Shown: positions 11,613-23,719, numbered from the stretch's first letter. The stretch: 64,000 bases of DNA from Aspidapion aeneum (GCA_963576565.1 OY755042.1:97210185-97274184), one strand, 5' to 3'. Translations and numbers: made by a program. The notes: generated from the letters alone by a model not told the origin.

Positions 11613-12501
11613 AAAGAAAGAAAGTGGCGAATAACGACGTCGCTTATAACAACAAGTCGCGTATTACAACGAAGACTGCGTAGTTTGGTTGGATTTACGT
11701 TTAAGGTATTGCAGATAAAGTCTGGTTATAGCCACGCCGGTTTATAGCGACGAAGTCGCTTTAAGCGTCCATAATAAAGCAAATTTTTAAAATGACGGGC
11801 CGGATTTAACTAACGATTTTGAAGACGACTCAGAAGAAGATAATATTTCTTTGGCCGAGTTGGTAAGAAGAACTAATAATGGCTTGGAAACAGAAGATGA
11901 CGTGAATCTCGCTGTAATTAAAGATAACTTGTCAGATGAATTATGGACAGATTTTGTAAAGGTTGATCTTTACTTGAAAGCAAACAGTTCTTTGCCTGAT
12001 GAGCAAATTGCAGCTAAAGTGCTTGCGGATCAAGAGATCCCGCATCAAAATAGTGAAGACGCATCTGATGATAGAGAAGAATGTACACCACCATCTACTA
12101 TAGAAGCTTTACGAGCTGTGAAAATCCTGAAAGGCTTTGTATTTTACAGTCATTTCAGTGACAAAATGCTTCTAGACGGAGTCAGTATCATAGAGAAAAA
12201 AATCGAATCGATTTATTTCAACTCACGTTTTAAAAAACAAGCTAAAATTACAGATTATTTGATTAAGTAAAATGTATGTATGTTTAGTTTAGTACGTGTT
12301 ACTTGTTTCAGTAGGTTTACTTTTTATATTGAATATGATGATTTTATCCGACTTTTTATGTATTTTTAGGGTAAGTAATAAAAAAAGTTGTAATATAAAG
12401 GAATTTTTATTTAAATTTAGTAAGTCTTATTATAACGACGACCGGTTATAGCGACCCTTCTTTGTTGGTCCCTTCGCCGTCGTTATATCCGACTTTCACT
12501 G
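11613..12501 (+). mobile_element. Internally deleted Tigger/pogo-like DNA transposon
   Basis: The right terminus, read as reverse complement, begins CAGTGAAAGTCGGATATAAC. The left terminus (about 11616-11645) is a decayed match carrying GAAAGT, ATAACGACG and TTATAAC. Tigger/pogo elements typically start CAGT and duplicate TA. Here the right flank is AA where the empty paralog has TA. Between the ends lies the C-terminal part of a transposase frame (11791-12270); the catalytic core is gone. Total length is about 0.9 kb. Confidence 0.75.
11791..12270 (+). pseudogene. C-terminal remnant of a Tigger-like DDE transposase
   Basis: An open frame of about 160 codons runs from the stop at 11788 to TAA at 12268. 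The internal TTG at 11851 is not a real start. The N-terminal half is acidic (DDSEEDNISLAEL), followed by DELWTDFVKVD, an acidic linker, then EALRAVKILKGFV and a tail with FNSRFKKQAKITDYL. This order (acidic hinge, helix, QAKITDYL-like tail) is how CENP-B/Tigger-family transposases commonly end. The CENP-B-type HTH and the DDE catalytic domain are absent, so it encodes at most a fragment. Its intact frame over 160 codons suggests a fairly young insertion. The family call is from memory of the family; a profile search would settle it. Confidence 0.6.
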
Positions 12502-13045
12502 AATGTCGAAATCCGTGAGATAGACTATGATACCTATCTTTCTATTTTTTTAACGCTGAATCCGAATCTTGAGTTAAAAAATTCCCCAGGAATTTTTCCC
12601 AGTGGGTCAACTCATATGAAATCCGATTTTAATGATTTTTAGTACATTTTTTTCACCGGCAAAAGGGATAAAAAATCCCAAATATTTCTTTTCTTTTAAT
12701 AAATTGATGCATAATTTTTAAAACCTTTTATTATCTACTATATTTTTTTTAATAAAAAATGAGGATAAACTTATTTAATATAGCAAAAAATATTATTTAT
12801 TAATAACACCACGACCAAACAAAAAAAAATATGTTGAAATCCGTGAGACGGACTATGATACCTATCTTTCTATTTTTTTAACGCTGAATCCGAATCTTGA
12901 GTTAAAAAAATTCCCCAGACGTCTGGAATGTTTCCCAGTGGGTCAACTCATATGAAATCTTTCCGATTTGAATGATTTTTAGTACATTTTTTCCACCGGC
13001 AAAAGGGATAAAAAATCCCAAATATTTCTTTTCTTTTAATAAATT

Positions 13046-13615
13046 TTTGAAAATCTAAAAACTCTTCATACATGTACTAAAATAAATTCAGATATCTCGA
13101 GAACCTTGATATATGGCTTTTTTGAAAGGTATTTAAAATGCCTTTAGAATGAGGTACATACTACATAATGTAATTTTTGCAAAACACAAACTTAAATTTT
13201 ATTTTATTTTTTAAATCTATAATTTTGAAGTTTTTTTTTGCAAAGATTACCAGTCCCTGGCTAGAATGCTGTGCTGTGCACAAAGACCTCCATTGCGCAC
13301 GCTTCTCCAACGATCCGACCGAGAAACGTGTATTCGGTACGGGGCAGGAGAAGAGATTTTACTTCAAACGCGTAAAATTCACTAACTGTGAAGTGCGGAC
13401 GACTATGCCATTGGTCCAGACAAGTTACTTCGCACAAGACGCGACCATTTAGAGTTTGCTATTGGCCAAACCGTGTGATGTGGATGATCACATCTTTCAA
13501 GTACGAAAATTAAAATTTTGTGATCCACCACCAATCGATCTAGAGTAGTTTAAAAGTATCTTCCCCAACTATCCCACGAGATAGCATAGGCCACTCTACT
13601 CTATCTATCTATTAG
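13046..13615. other. Spacer before the right arm
   Basis: This holds a slightly GC-richer 91-codon ORF (13177-13452) without recognised motifs, and a second copy of the ATCGATCTAGAGTAGTTTA block also seen near 3447 and 5109. A short TATC tract (about 13600) sits directly against the right-arm boundary. Confidence 0.4.
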
Positions 13616-16412
13616 CAGAGAACATATAACATCTAAAGAACCTCCGCCAAATCGCTCAATCGCGAGCCCAGTAAAACTTTGCCAGAAGAAGAGGGCTCTG
13701 CGATCGTTACTTTGCGAGTGACAGTGGCGGAGGCATGCAAGGCTCCTGTTCAGATACACTATTAAGGTGACCATGTTTTAAACGTTTTTATTAACTTCAC
13801 AGAGCCTGGCGATGTCTGTCATCAAATCTAGCGATTTATTTTTGACACACTTCCCGTGAACCGATTTTAATGAAATTTAGCAAAGTAGTGTAGGTCCGAT
13901 GACGATACAATACTATGAAAACAGATGGGTGGTAGAAAGTGGTTGACGGGTGTAAAAGGGATAAATCCATAACTTTGAAACCAAATCAGATATGACCATG
14001 CGGTTTTCAGATTTACGATTTGGTGTAATGAAAATACATCTTTATTTAAAAATATCGGAAATACGGGGGTAGGTGAGGGGTGTAAGGGAGGGCAATTCAG
14101 AACTTTGAAACCAAAACAGATACAAACATGCGGTTTTTAGATGTATGATTTGATCGGGTGACAATACAATTTTATGAACAAAAATCGGAAATAGGGGGTG
14201 GTAAGGGGTAAGAGCTGTAAAGGGGGTAAATTTAGAACTTCAAAAATAAAAAATACAAATAGAAACATGCCGTTTTCAGATTTATGATTGGTTCTGGTGA
14301 CAATATAATTTTATGATAAAAAAACGGCGGTAGGGGGACGTCAGGGCTGTAAAGGGGGTAAATTCATAACTAGTAATCAAAACAGACACAAATATGCGAT
14401 TTTCAGATTTATGATTTGATCTAGTGACAATCCAATTTTATGAAAAAAAAACGGAATAAAGGGGTTGGTGAGAAGTGCAAAAGAGGTAAATTCTGACCTT
14501 TGATATTTAAATAAATACGAAAATGCGATTTTCAGATTTATGTTTTGTTCTGCTGACAATACTATTTTATGAAAAAAACGGAGGTATCGCATGATAAACT
14601 AAGGATTGAGGATAAGGATAATTATACATCTTGCATACTTCTGTTTTTTTCATGAAAAAATTTTTAAAAAATAATATAAATCTATATTTTTAGTTAAACG
14701 ATTTCGAAAATTGTACTAAAAAGTAAAAAATAGCTTAGAAGATTTCTGTTGGCACATTATATATTTTTAAGTTCAATACAAAGTCGGGGTAAATTATTAA
14801 AGATATTGACACCCATCAATTCTACGTTCGGGATAAAAATGTGGCGCGTATACATCTCAATTTGATCTTTAATAATCGCGCCACGATTTTAAAAATATCT
14901 AATGTACCAGTAACGCTATTGGTACATCTAGACAGTAGTAATCTAGCAAATTATTTTTTTTTGTGAAATTTTATAATAAAATCGTTTAACTAAAAAAAAA
15001 ATATATATTTATTTTATGGCAAAAAATCATGGCATTTTACTGAATGTCACCACATTAATTTTAGACCGAACAAAATAAAGTTTTTTACTCGGAGGAGGTT
15101 TTTAGAGGAAAGATAAAATAAAAACTGTCATGCAGTACATATTAATTACTACACTAAACCTACGTCCTTAAACTCTAACATACCTACTTATATAGCGTGC
15201 GTCTCACATAAAAGTAACTACAGGGGGTCTTGTTAACTAGGAGGAAATTAGCGTCATTCCAAGGCCAGTGAAATGCTCTGTTTTTCTTATTAATTATTGA
15301 TTTAAAAATTTCCAACTGCGGTGGCAAAAATATTCAAAACTAACCAAAATGTTAACAATTGATACTATTTTTACCGAAGATTTTAAATTTTTTTATAATT
15401 TTCGCTTGCGGCATCAAGTTTTTCAGTTTTTACCAAAATGTTTTTTCGCGGCGCCATGTGTTATAAAATTTTCGCTACACCATTTCTTTGCAATTGTTGG
15501 ACCCTCGTTAGACTAAGCTTTCGAGCTACCCACGAACAAATACGAGAGAAACGAGACCATTTTTACCCCTGTAGCTACGAAAACTTGTTGGGTGTATATA
15601 AGTTGAACGTATATTGCTAAGCTTCTTTATTTTTCGCATTATTATTTTGCAAAATGGCCCGGCTGGTTATCCTGTCCGACGGCTTCATCGGTGCTAACTT
15701 TGGTGAATAACATTTTTGACAACCCAAAAAAAGCTCCGGTCATTTTAAAGAATTTTTGACGACCTACCCAGCAATGGATCGGAAAAGCCCAAGCGACTCC
15801 CGCAAGGCCCGGGAAATGCCCAGACAAGGCCCCCGGAAGTGCCCCTATATGTACGCCAAATTATAAGACGACGTTACGTCGCGTCTTCGACAAGATAGAC
15901 GCTATACTGGGCTGACAACGAAGTAGCCCGAATGGTCACCCTAACTTTCTCAAGCCAATAAAATTATATGAAGAGCGTGTGTGTGGCGCGAAACAATGCA
16001 TGTCTAGCGAGTTGACACGGGATCATTGCGTGAACAGTTTACTCAAGAGAAAGGGTAATAAAACAGAAATACAGTGGTGGCCAAAATAATAAGAATGCCC
16101 TAAAACTGAATAAAGATCTGATCCTGCTCTAACTATAAAAAAGTAGAGGTATATTTAAACATTCAATCTATTTCTCATTTCACAAGCTAGGGCAATTTTT
16201 CGCACCAAATGTTGTAGTGCCTTTCTGCCACGTTAAAAAAAAAAGATAGTGTAGTTTTAGGCGACCAGTACTATTCGAAAGAGGAGTAAAATATTTCTAT
16301 ATGTGTTTTTTTTCATGGGGTTAGTTGGATAACTCTATAAAGCATTGGAAATTGTCACAGAAATATTAGCTTCTACTTTTGTCTTAAGATAATTCAGTCG
16401 TAAAAAAAAGTG
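13616..16412 (-). repeat. Right arm of the giant inverted repeat
   Basis: Reverse complement of 1-3272. Homology starts at CAGAGAACATATAACATC (13616) and ends at TACTTTTTTTTACGACTG read on the minus strand (about 16412). It lacks the 434 bp MITE and about 57 bp present in the left arm, and carries one more about 120 bp tandem unit. The sequence beyond 16412 is unrelated to anything visible at base 1, so the outer boundary is either here or the left arm continues outside the window. Confidence 0.9.
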
Positions 16413-16969
16413 AGCCTTATACCCCTCATCTACCTTACATCACTGTAATATTCTATTAATTTTTTAAGATTTAACTCAAAAAACTATCAAAGTTAACAAA
16501 GTACATAACTTAAAATGTATACCTAGCTTATTTGATTAAAAGTTAAATATTACTTACTTACATTTTCATAAACCCTGTTTTCCTATTTATTAGTTAAAAA
16601 AATAACGTTTTTCATTTGAAATAAATTTAGAAAAAAAAACAACAAGCTTTTATACAATGGACTAAAAAGCATAAAATAATATTTTGAGTGTTCTGATATC
16701 ATAATAATAAATGCGATGTTTTTTTTTCTTAATTTATTTTTTAATTTTTAGATTTGTCTGTCTATGCATTTCAGCTTGCGCATCGATATTGCAGGGAGTC
16801 TTTCCTGTCAATTTTAAAATATCTGTCTTCGATGAGAAGGCCGTCCAACAAAGGCGACATATGCTAAATCTGTCGTTATTATTATGATCATTATACGCAA
16901 GGATTAATTAATTTTGGTCGAGATCGAACAAACTAAAGCCTTACCTCTTCTACGCCCCCCCCCCTTTTA
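16413..16969. other. AT-rich flank right of the giant repeat
   Basis: No ORF, RNA gene or terminal repeat is supported. It ends in a CCCCCCCCCC tract (about 16957) next to the 270 bp tandem array. Confidence 0.4.
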
Positions 16970-17900
16970 GTGAGAGAGCATGTGAATTTTGAAATCAATC
17001 AGATACCTACGTGGAAGTCAGTTGAAAGTAATCAGAAAAAATCGTCATTAAATCGTCCATTTTGAATCCGCCATATTGAATTTTTGTAATCAGATCAAAA
17101 ATTCGTAATCCTCATTCCCAAAAACCCCCAGATACCAATTTTGGTGGAAATCCGACAAACTAAAATTTTACCCCCTCTCCGCCCTCCACGTTAGGGGGGA
17201 GGTAGAATCCCTGTATGTTGACTTATATCCAAATATGTCAACATACAGGGACTCTAGGGGGAGGTAGGCAGTCAGTGATACCACATTATTGGATTTTCAT
17301 CGGAACTATAACGGTATGCGAAATTTGAAGTCAATCGGATACGTGGAAGTCAGTTGAAAGTACTCAGAAAACCTTGACATTAAATCGTCCATTTGGAATC
17401 CGCCATATTGAATTTTTGTAATCTGATTAAAAATTCGTTATCCTCATCCTCAAAAACCCCCAGATACCAATTTTGGTGGAAATCCAACAAACTAAAATTT
17501 TACCCCCTCTCCGCCCACCAGGTTAGGGGTGAGGTAGGCAGTCAGTTATACCACATTATTGAATTGTCATCGGAACTATAACGGTATGCGAAATTTGACG
17601 TCAATCGGATACGTGGAAGTCAGTTGAAAGTAATCAGAAAAACTTGACATTAAATCGTCCAATTTGAATCCGCCATATTGAATTTTTATAATCTGATCAA
17701 AAATTAGTAATTCTCATACTCAAAAACCCCCAGATACCAATTTTGGTTGAAATCAGACAAACTAAAGTTTTACCCCCTCTCCATCCCCCACGTTAGGGGG
17801 GAGGTAGGTACCGGATGAAACCATATTATTGTATTGTCATCGAAACTAAGACGCTATGCGAAATTTGAAGTTAATCGGATGTTTGGAAGTTCTTCAAAAA
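16970..17900 (+). repeat. Tandem repeat, about 270 bp unit
   Basis: The block TATGCGAAATTTGAAGTCAA recurs at about 17315, 17586 and 17856. Each unit also has ACGTGGAAGTCAGTTGAAAG, GAATCCGCCATATTGAATTT and CCCAGATACCAATTTTGG. Just over three units are present, and the first carries a 51 bp hairpin insertion (17206-17256). Non-coding. Confidence 0.9.
17206..17256. other. 51 bp hairpin insertion flanked by 11 bp direct repeats
   Basis: The arms AATCCCTGTATGTTGAC and GTCAACATACAGGGACT pair with one mismatch around a short partly paired loop. The direct repeat GGGGGAGGTAG abuts both sides (17195-17205 and 17257-17267). The neighbouring tandem units have a single copy of the flank and no hairpin, which shows it is an insertion. 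Confidence 0.8.
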
Positions 17901-18037
17901 TGAGTTGCAAGATTTGATTACATACATACCCACATACATACAGGTGAAGTTAAATAAAAGCTTGTAATAATAAAAGGGCGTACACGCCAAATTCTAAAAT
18001 ACCTTCGAATAAAAAGACCTTTAAAAATTTTTATATA

Positions 18038-19171
18038 CCAGGTGGGCCAAAAAAACCGGACATTTTTTCATTATAACTTTTGAACTGTAGAATTGATTTT
18101 AATGGATCAAACTGCACTTCGCAGCGAATTAATCAGACTTGATTAAATATATTTTTTTGCCGCCATCTCAAAATCCAAGATGGCAGACCAAATTAAAATG
18201 TAACCTTCAAAGATGCTCGTTTATTCTTTTGTTGCAAACATATTTTAATTATTTTTTTAAATTAGTAAGAAAACTACATTCTTGCCACGCACAACAAGGT
18301 ACGAATCAGCAAAATCAGTTCAGTGGTTTATAAAAAAAAAAATTCAACCATTGTTTTGCATATTATACGATTGCCTTGCCAATCAATTTTAATGAAATAA
18401 AAAACATCCTAATGATTTTTTATTTCACTAAGATCGGTTCAGTAATAATGAGTTTATAAGGAAATGAATGCAGGCAGGATTAGCAATACAATCGTATAAT
18501 CTGTTAAACAATGACTGAAATAAAAATAGATTTTTTGAGAACCATCAAACCGATTTTACCAGATTGTACTACTTTGTGCGAGCCAAAAGTAGTGCTTTTC
18601 CATAGATTAAAAAAAAAACTAAAACATTGTCAGAAAACAAGAATTAACACGCCATCTTAAAGAATCAAGTATGATTCTGTCCGCCATCTTAAATTTTAGA
18701 ATGGCTGTAAATTTTGATCATATAGTCTTTAAAAGGCAATCAATTTTGACCAGGATGTTATTTATTTCATTAAAATCGGTTCAGTATTAATGAATTTATA
18801 AGGAAATAAATGCAGACATGATTGGCAATCGTATAATATTCAAAACAATGGTTGAAAGAAAAATATATTTTTTTAGAACCACCGAACCGATTTTGTTAAT
18901 TCGTACCTTGTTGTGCGTGGCAAGAATGCAGTTTTTTTATAGATTTAAAAAAAATAATTAAAACGTGTTCGCAACACAAGAATAAACGAGAATCTTTGAA
19001 GGTACAATTTAATTTCATCCGCCATCTTGCATTTTGAGATGGCGGACAAAAAAATATATTTATTTAAATCTCTGATTAATTCTCTGGCAAGTGCAGTTTG
19101 TCCCATTAAAATCGATGGTATAATTCAAATGTTATAATGAAAAAAAAATCCGGTTTTTTTGGCCCACCCAG
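18038..19171. mobile_element. 1.1 kb foldback MITE, GGTGGGCC family, copy 1
   Basis: The ends CCAGGTGGGCCAAAAAAACC and, inverted, CTGGGTGGGCCAAAAAAACC are flanked by TA (18036-18037 and 19172-19173). The interior is itself built from inverted and repeated modules: GCCGCCATCT/AAGATGGCGG, CATTAAAATCGGTTCAGT and CTTGCCACGCACAACAAGGT. A longer copy is at 60918-62650, so this one is internally deleted. No transposase frame. Confidence 0.9.
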
Positions 19172-20254
19172 TAGTTTAAAAAAACAAGTTCAAGACCTAG
19201 AATGTTTGTTGCAAATATCGCTCCTATCGTCTGTTTCATAAGGGCGTAAAACGTTTTTAGCTCCTTTGAAATTTAGGAAATAGTCTTAACGCCTTTCTGT
19301 CTGTCTGTTTAAACCGTGGATATAAATTTTTTAGTAAATTTTTGTCTCCCAGCAAATATTAACATAACCATATAAAATATGCGACATTTCTCAAATTTTC
19401 ATAAAAATCCAAAAAATGGTTATAAAACCTGACCTTTTAAAAATTTAAATTTTACTTTTTCTGTTAATTTGCAATTGCCTCCGCTCTGGGTTTATTTTCA
19501 CGGCACCCAAATATTATAAAACAGAAAATTAAATCGACCTGGGTAGGTACGTATTTATTAATCAGTCTACATACCTACTTCAAATATTACGCGTTTCGCT
19601 TGACCTTCGACCGGCCGCATTCGCGTTGACGACAGCCGACGTTAACACCCGATGACACCCGATTCAATTTTTGTTTTGCACGCGCGCCTCTGGTTTTTCG
19701 TGCAAGACTCGATCGGCGCGGCTTACCTACTTCTTTATAAATTAAATTCGAAGAAGATATGTACGATATTCACGTTATAACAAGGGCTCGAGATTTTCTA
19801 CATGCGTTGTCCTTCTTGTCCAGTTATTTCTTCGATGCTATTAGTCTAAATTATACGCATTTGTAATGACGTCACCAGGTGAGAAAAAACGTATGGCGTA
19901 GATTATTTTTTATATTTACTATCTATCGTTGCTGGGCTCAATTTTGTTGCATCTGCGGCTCGCTGTATCACATTCTCAAATTGAAGTGTGATTCAATTTC
20001 GGACTTGTTCCCTTTCCAGTTTTGTTGTTGATTATACCTATTATATTTCTTTCTCGGCATTTTACATCTTTTTAAAATAATTTCCGATAAGTTGACAAAC
20101 TAATTTTTTTAATTAACAGTGACGGATACTTCACATAACCAATTACCTACCTATTTAAAAAATAAATTAATCATAGACACTACTTTTTTTAAAAGTTTAT
20201 TGTCACCGCTGTTTATAATATACCAAACAAAGATAAACAAAAATGACGTTATTA
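19172..20254. other. Spacer, partly GC-richer, no gene called
   Basis: A GC-rich stretch at about 19590-19730 contains GACCGGCCGCATTCGCG and CGCGCGCCTCTGG, and a TGACGTCA at about 19865. This could be a fragment of a promoter or 5' exon, but no ORF or splice structure supports it. Confidence 0.35.
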
Positions 20255-21590
20255 CAAATTATTTTACATTATAATTTGGACTACCCTCTCCGAATATCTT
20301 CCACTCTTCTCTGCCTATCGTCCATTTCATTTGGGATCTTCCCTACTTCTTTTATTTTCCCAAGGTCTCCAGTTTACAATACATTTCCAAGTTCCATCAA
20401 TTGTCTTTCTAATATTATGACCGGAAAATTTCCATTTTAATTTTGCTACTTCTCTTCTGACATCCCTTACTTTTGTTTTATTTCTTATCCATTTATTCCT
20501 TTTCTATTAACTTCACATGTAACATTTGTCTTTCACTTGATATTTGGGCTTTTGTTATATCCATGTTTGATTTTGTAAGTGTCCAGGTCTGGGATCCATA
20601 GGTAAGTAGAGGAAGGATACATTGGTTATACACTTTCGTTTTGAGGTACTGAAGATATTTTTTATTTTTTAATATGTAGCTAAATTTATCGAATGCTGCC
20701 CAGGCCAATCTTACTCCTCGTCTCTTGATTTTAGCTTTTTGGTTTTCTTTTTTTAGTTCAATAATTTATCCCAGGTATTTATATTCCCCTACTTATTCAA
20801 TTTTCTTTTGGATTATTCTGATCGTGATATTTTTATCTGTGTTTGTTATGATTTTAGTTTAAGTGTAATTCATACTCATTTTTAGCTGCTGTATCCAGTT
20901 CTTCCAGCATTTTTATAAATTTTTCTTTCTTGTCTGTTATTAAGGCGCTATCATCAGCATATCTTAGGTCAATCATCAGCATATCTTAGGTCAAGTATTG
21001 TCCGGATACTTTGATGCCTATTTTTTCCCAATCGAAGTTAAAAACATCTTCTAGGGCCTGGTTAAACAGTTTAGAGAATATTGTGTCACTCTGTCTGACA
21101 CCTCTTCTTATGCGGATTGGCTTGGTTCCTTTGTGGATTTTACTTGATGTTGTTGTTTCGCTATATTTATTGGCTATTAAGTCTGAATATCTGTTATCTA
21201 TTCGGCTATTAATTAAAGATGCTTTTACTGCCCAGTGCTTAATGGTATCGAAAGCTTTTTCGAAGTCTCTAAACGCAATATATAGTGGAATTTTGTATTC
21301 GTTGACTCGTTCTATTATGATTTTTATGGCTAATAGGTGGTCAACTGTACTGAAACATTTTCTGAAGCAGTTCTTTTTATTAATATCCGTCAAATTTTCT
21401 TGTTAGTCTATTAATCTGTTAATATTTTTGTGAAAAGCTTATAAATTACATTGAGTAGTGTTATAGGTCGATAGTTTTTTAGGTCTGCTCTATCGCCTTT
21501 CTTGTGTAGAATAGTGTTTATGGATTCTTTCTAGTTGCTTAGGATTTTTTTTTTCTGTCCACGGTCATTAAATTGTCTGGTAACTCGGTG
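20255..21590 (-). pseudogene. RTE-like LINE remnant with RT domain
   Basis: Read on the minus strand, the frames give an RT fingers piece (KNYRPITLLNVIYKLF), then a 135-codon open frame (21393-20986) with FRKCFSTVDHLLAIK, the motif-A region YIAFRDFEKAFDTI, and IRRGVRQSDTIFSKLFNQAL (motif B region). Next comes the catalytic block DLRYADD. That block is disrupted by an exact 22 bp tandem duplication (20951-20972 and 20973-20994) that shifts the frame inside the active site. The C-terminal part to about 20255 matches the copies at 3925-4705 and 7925-8312. Several stops make it inactive. It is the most complete of the three copies. Confidence 0.85.
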
Positions 21591-21750
21591 TCATGACGGC
21601 CGTGACGTCAGAGCTACGTCACAGTTTTCCTAGGAAACAGCAGTCAAACGCTGTTTATAGGGTAATTTTGTCTTTTGCCAGGAAATTTTGTACATTTTGG
21701 GTCTTGTCGTCTTGTAAGTCGTGTTTATACCTGTTCCGTGCTTCCTATAA

Positions 21751-22083
21751 ATGTTTGAAAGACTAACTAAAAGAGATTTTAGAAAAAGATGGTCTAGTTT
21801 ATATTGCAGGATTTTAGCACGAAAGCATCACAATGAGTTCCCTCAACATGCATTCATATGCCATGCCCCATCTTGGGTGCAAAGCCTTTCTTTTGGAGGC
21901 TTAACTGAGCCTTTACCATCATGGAAAGAAAATGTTAACAAAATAGACAAGTGGTTCATAAAATTGCATGGTGCCAATTTTAAATATATAACAAATATTT
22001 CTATTCCATATCAATTCGTAAATTTATGTAAAACAAAGAGTGATGATAAGAATCAAATTTATAAATACCAAAAAGCAAAATGA
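21751..22083 (+). CDS. Unidentified 110-aa ORF
   Basis: An ATG-started frame not overlapping any recognised repeat. It encodes a basic N-terminus (ERLTKRDFRKRWSSLYCRI) and a mid region rich in H, W and F (HAPSWVQSLSFGGL, SWKENVNKIDKWFIKLHG). The stop at 22081 may be a frameshift scar. A different frame continues with NESTMKRKLDDTGTDE and a lysine-rich end (VKKLK) to a TAA at about 22160; this tail resembles a nuclear localisation signal. A TGACGTCA palindrome lies 140 bp upstream. Composition looks coding rather than random, but I recognise no family. It could be a decayed transposon gene or a small host gene. Confidence 0.35.
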   Translation: MFERLTKRDFRKRWSSLYCRILARKHHNEFPQHAFICHAPSWVQSLSFGGLTEPLPSWKENVNKIDKWFIKLHGANFKYITNISIPYQFVNLCKTKSDDKNQIYKYQKAK

Positions 22084-22247
22084 ATCCACAATGAAACGAA
22101 AGCTTGATGATACAGGGACTGATGAGAGTCGAAAAACAGTAAAAAAGTTAAAAAGTAACTAACTCTATAATTAGATAGGTATAATTTTTTGTTACTTGCA
22201 ATATGATTTAAAAACAAAGCTGATGAGGACCATTCTTAAATTATATA

Positions 22248-22508
22248 CTGGGTGTTTCAAGTTAAAAGTCCACCATTGCTAACTTTGTTATTATTAAAAA
22301 TAGAAAAAAATTTTAATTGGCAAACTGGCAGAATTTTTGAAAATTATAAAAAATGTTTGAAAAAACTCGATAACTCAATGATCGATTTTTTTTTATTTAA
22401 GCATCTTAAAGAGCATCAAAAATTCTACTAGTTTGCCAATTTAAACTTTTTTCTATCTTTAATAATAAAAAAGTTAGCAATGGTGGACACTTAACTTGGA
22501 ACACGCTC
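22248..22508. mobile_element. 261 bp MITE with long inverted ends
   Basis: The ends CTGGGTGTTTCAAGTTAAAA and, inverted, GAGCGTGTTCCAAGTTAAGT continue through GTCCACCATTGCTAAC on both sides, giving arms of about 65 bp. TA flanks both ends. No coding capacity. Confidence 0.85.
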
Positions 22509-23719
22509 TATAATGCTTAAGTACGAGGGAAGGAATATAGCGTTACAGTCAATGTATTTTTATTATAATTTTTCTTGAAATGCGTTAACACGGGGAGATT
22601 AAAAATCCTGAATCTTTGCGTTATGTAATTTATGAATGTTCCATTACTGCTATTGACTTAAAGTCATTTCAATTTCCTTTCTTTTAATTTTTTTGATAAT
22701 ATTTCTCAAAAAAAAACTCATTTTAATTACCTCCTATCCATTAAAAAAATCAATATTGCAGTGTGAGGCGAAAAAAGTTAAATTAATATGAACAAGAGAG
22801 TCGAATTAACTTAGGAAAAGTATTTATAATCGTGTCCTGAATCTGATATTTATAAAACTGTTGGAATTTTTATCATAAATTTTTAAATTATTTAATGTTT
22901 TAATAAATTTTTGTATTTTTGCTATCTTTATTTCTCTCATAATATAACGTATAGGTCTCTCTTTATTGATCGTGGAGCAAGCATATTGCCGCGTCATAGG
23001 CTGCCGAATTCTTATTGGCTGGGAGTTACCAGACAACCGGTTTATTTACGGTCCGTGTTTTCTGTCCACTAGTGCTAAGCATTTCAATTATTATGAATGC
23101 AAGAACGCAACAGTTCAAAGTTTCTTAGCTTCTAGCTTTAAGCACTAACTCTAATTGAATGTACGTACACTCATCTTCTCACGGAAATCTCAGCCAGTGG
23201 GTAAGTTTATGACCTACGCCATTTGCATCTAGATTGTGTCATGAATAAGCTAGATGGTCTTTCACTTCTTTTGAAGTTCTTTAAAATGCAACACGGTCGC
23301 TGCATTCGAGGCGACTATGGGCGCCATTGGTTGGTCAAGGATTAGATAGCGATGATATAACTGAATAGAATAACTATCTTTAGAGACTTATTGGAAATTC
23401 CAAAATAAGCCTAGCAGTAATAAGTACAAAACTTTATTTAAGTAATGCTAGACCTTTATGCCGCTGGAACAAATTAGGTAGTTATTATATTATTATTGGA
23501 ATAAAGCCAGGCTATAATAGTGCCAGGCAGCATTCTGACAGTTTCACATTGAAAACTGACAGTTGATCCTTCAAAATTGACATACCAAAGTGGAATTTAA
23601 AACTCGTTTGTTTTCCATTAGTAAACGAAGGCAGTATTTATTCCGGTCATATATTCATATTGAAAGAACACAGCTGATCTTACAATGTGAAGGTGTCAAA
23701 ATACTGCGCGGCGTTTCCA
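22509..23719. other. Spacer without supported gene
   Basis: Only short ORFs without motifs (for example 22966-23148). No tRNA or terminal repeats seen. AT-rich throughout, with a more balanced composition near 22970-23060. Confidence 0.4.

Larger units (their letters stand above)
11485..13045 (+). repeat. Tandem duplication (about 330 bp unit), first unit split by a Tigger element
   Basis: The first unit is 11485-11612 plus 12502-12704. The second, unbroken unit is 12705-13045. Both share TGATGCATAATTTTTAAAAC at the start, AACACCACGACCAAAC, AAATCCGTGAGA and AGGGATAAAAAATCCCAAAT. The second unit preserves the uninterrupted junction and thus shows the target site of the 11613-12501 insertion. 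Confidence 0.85.
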
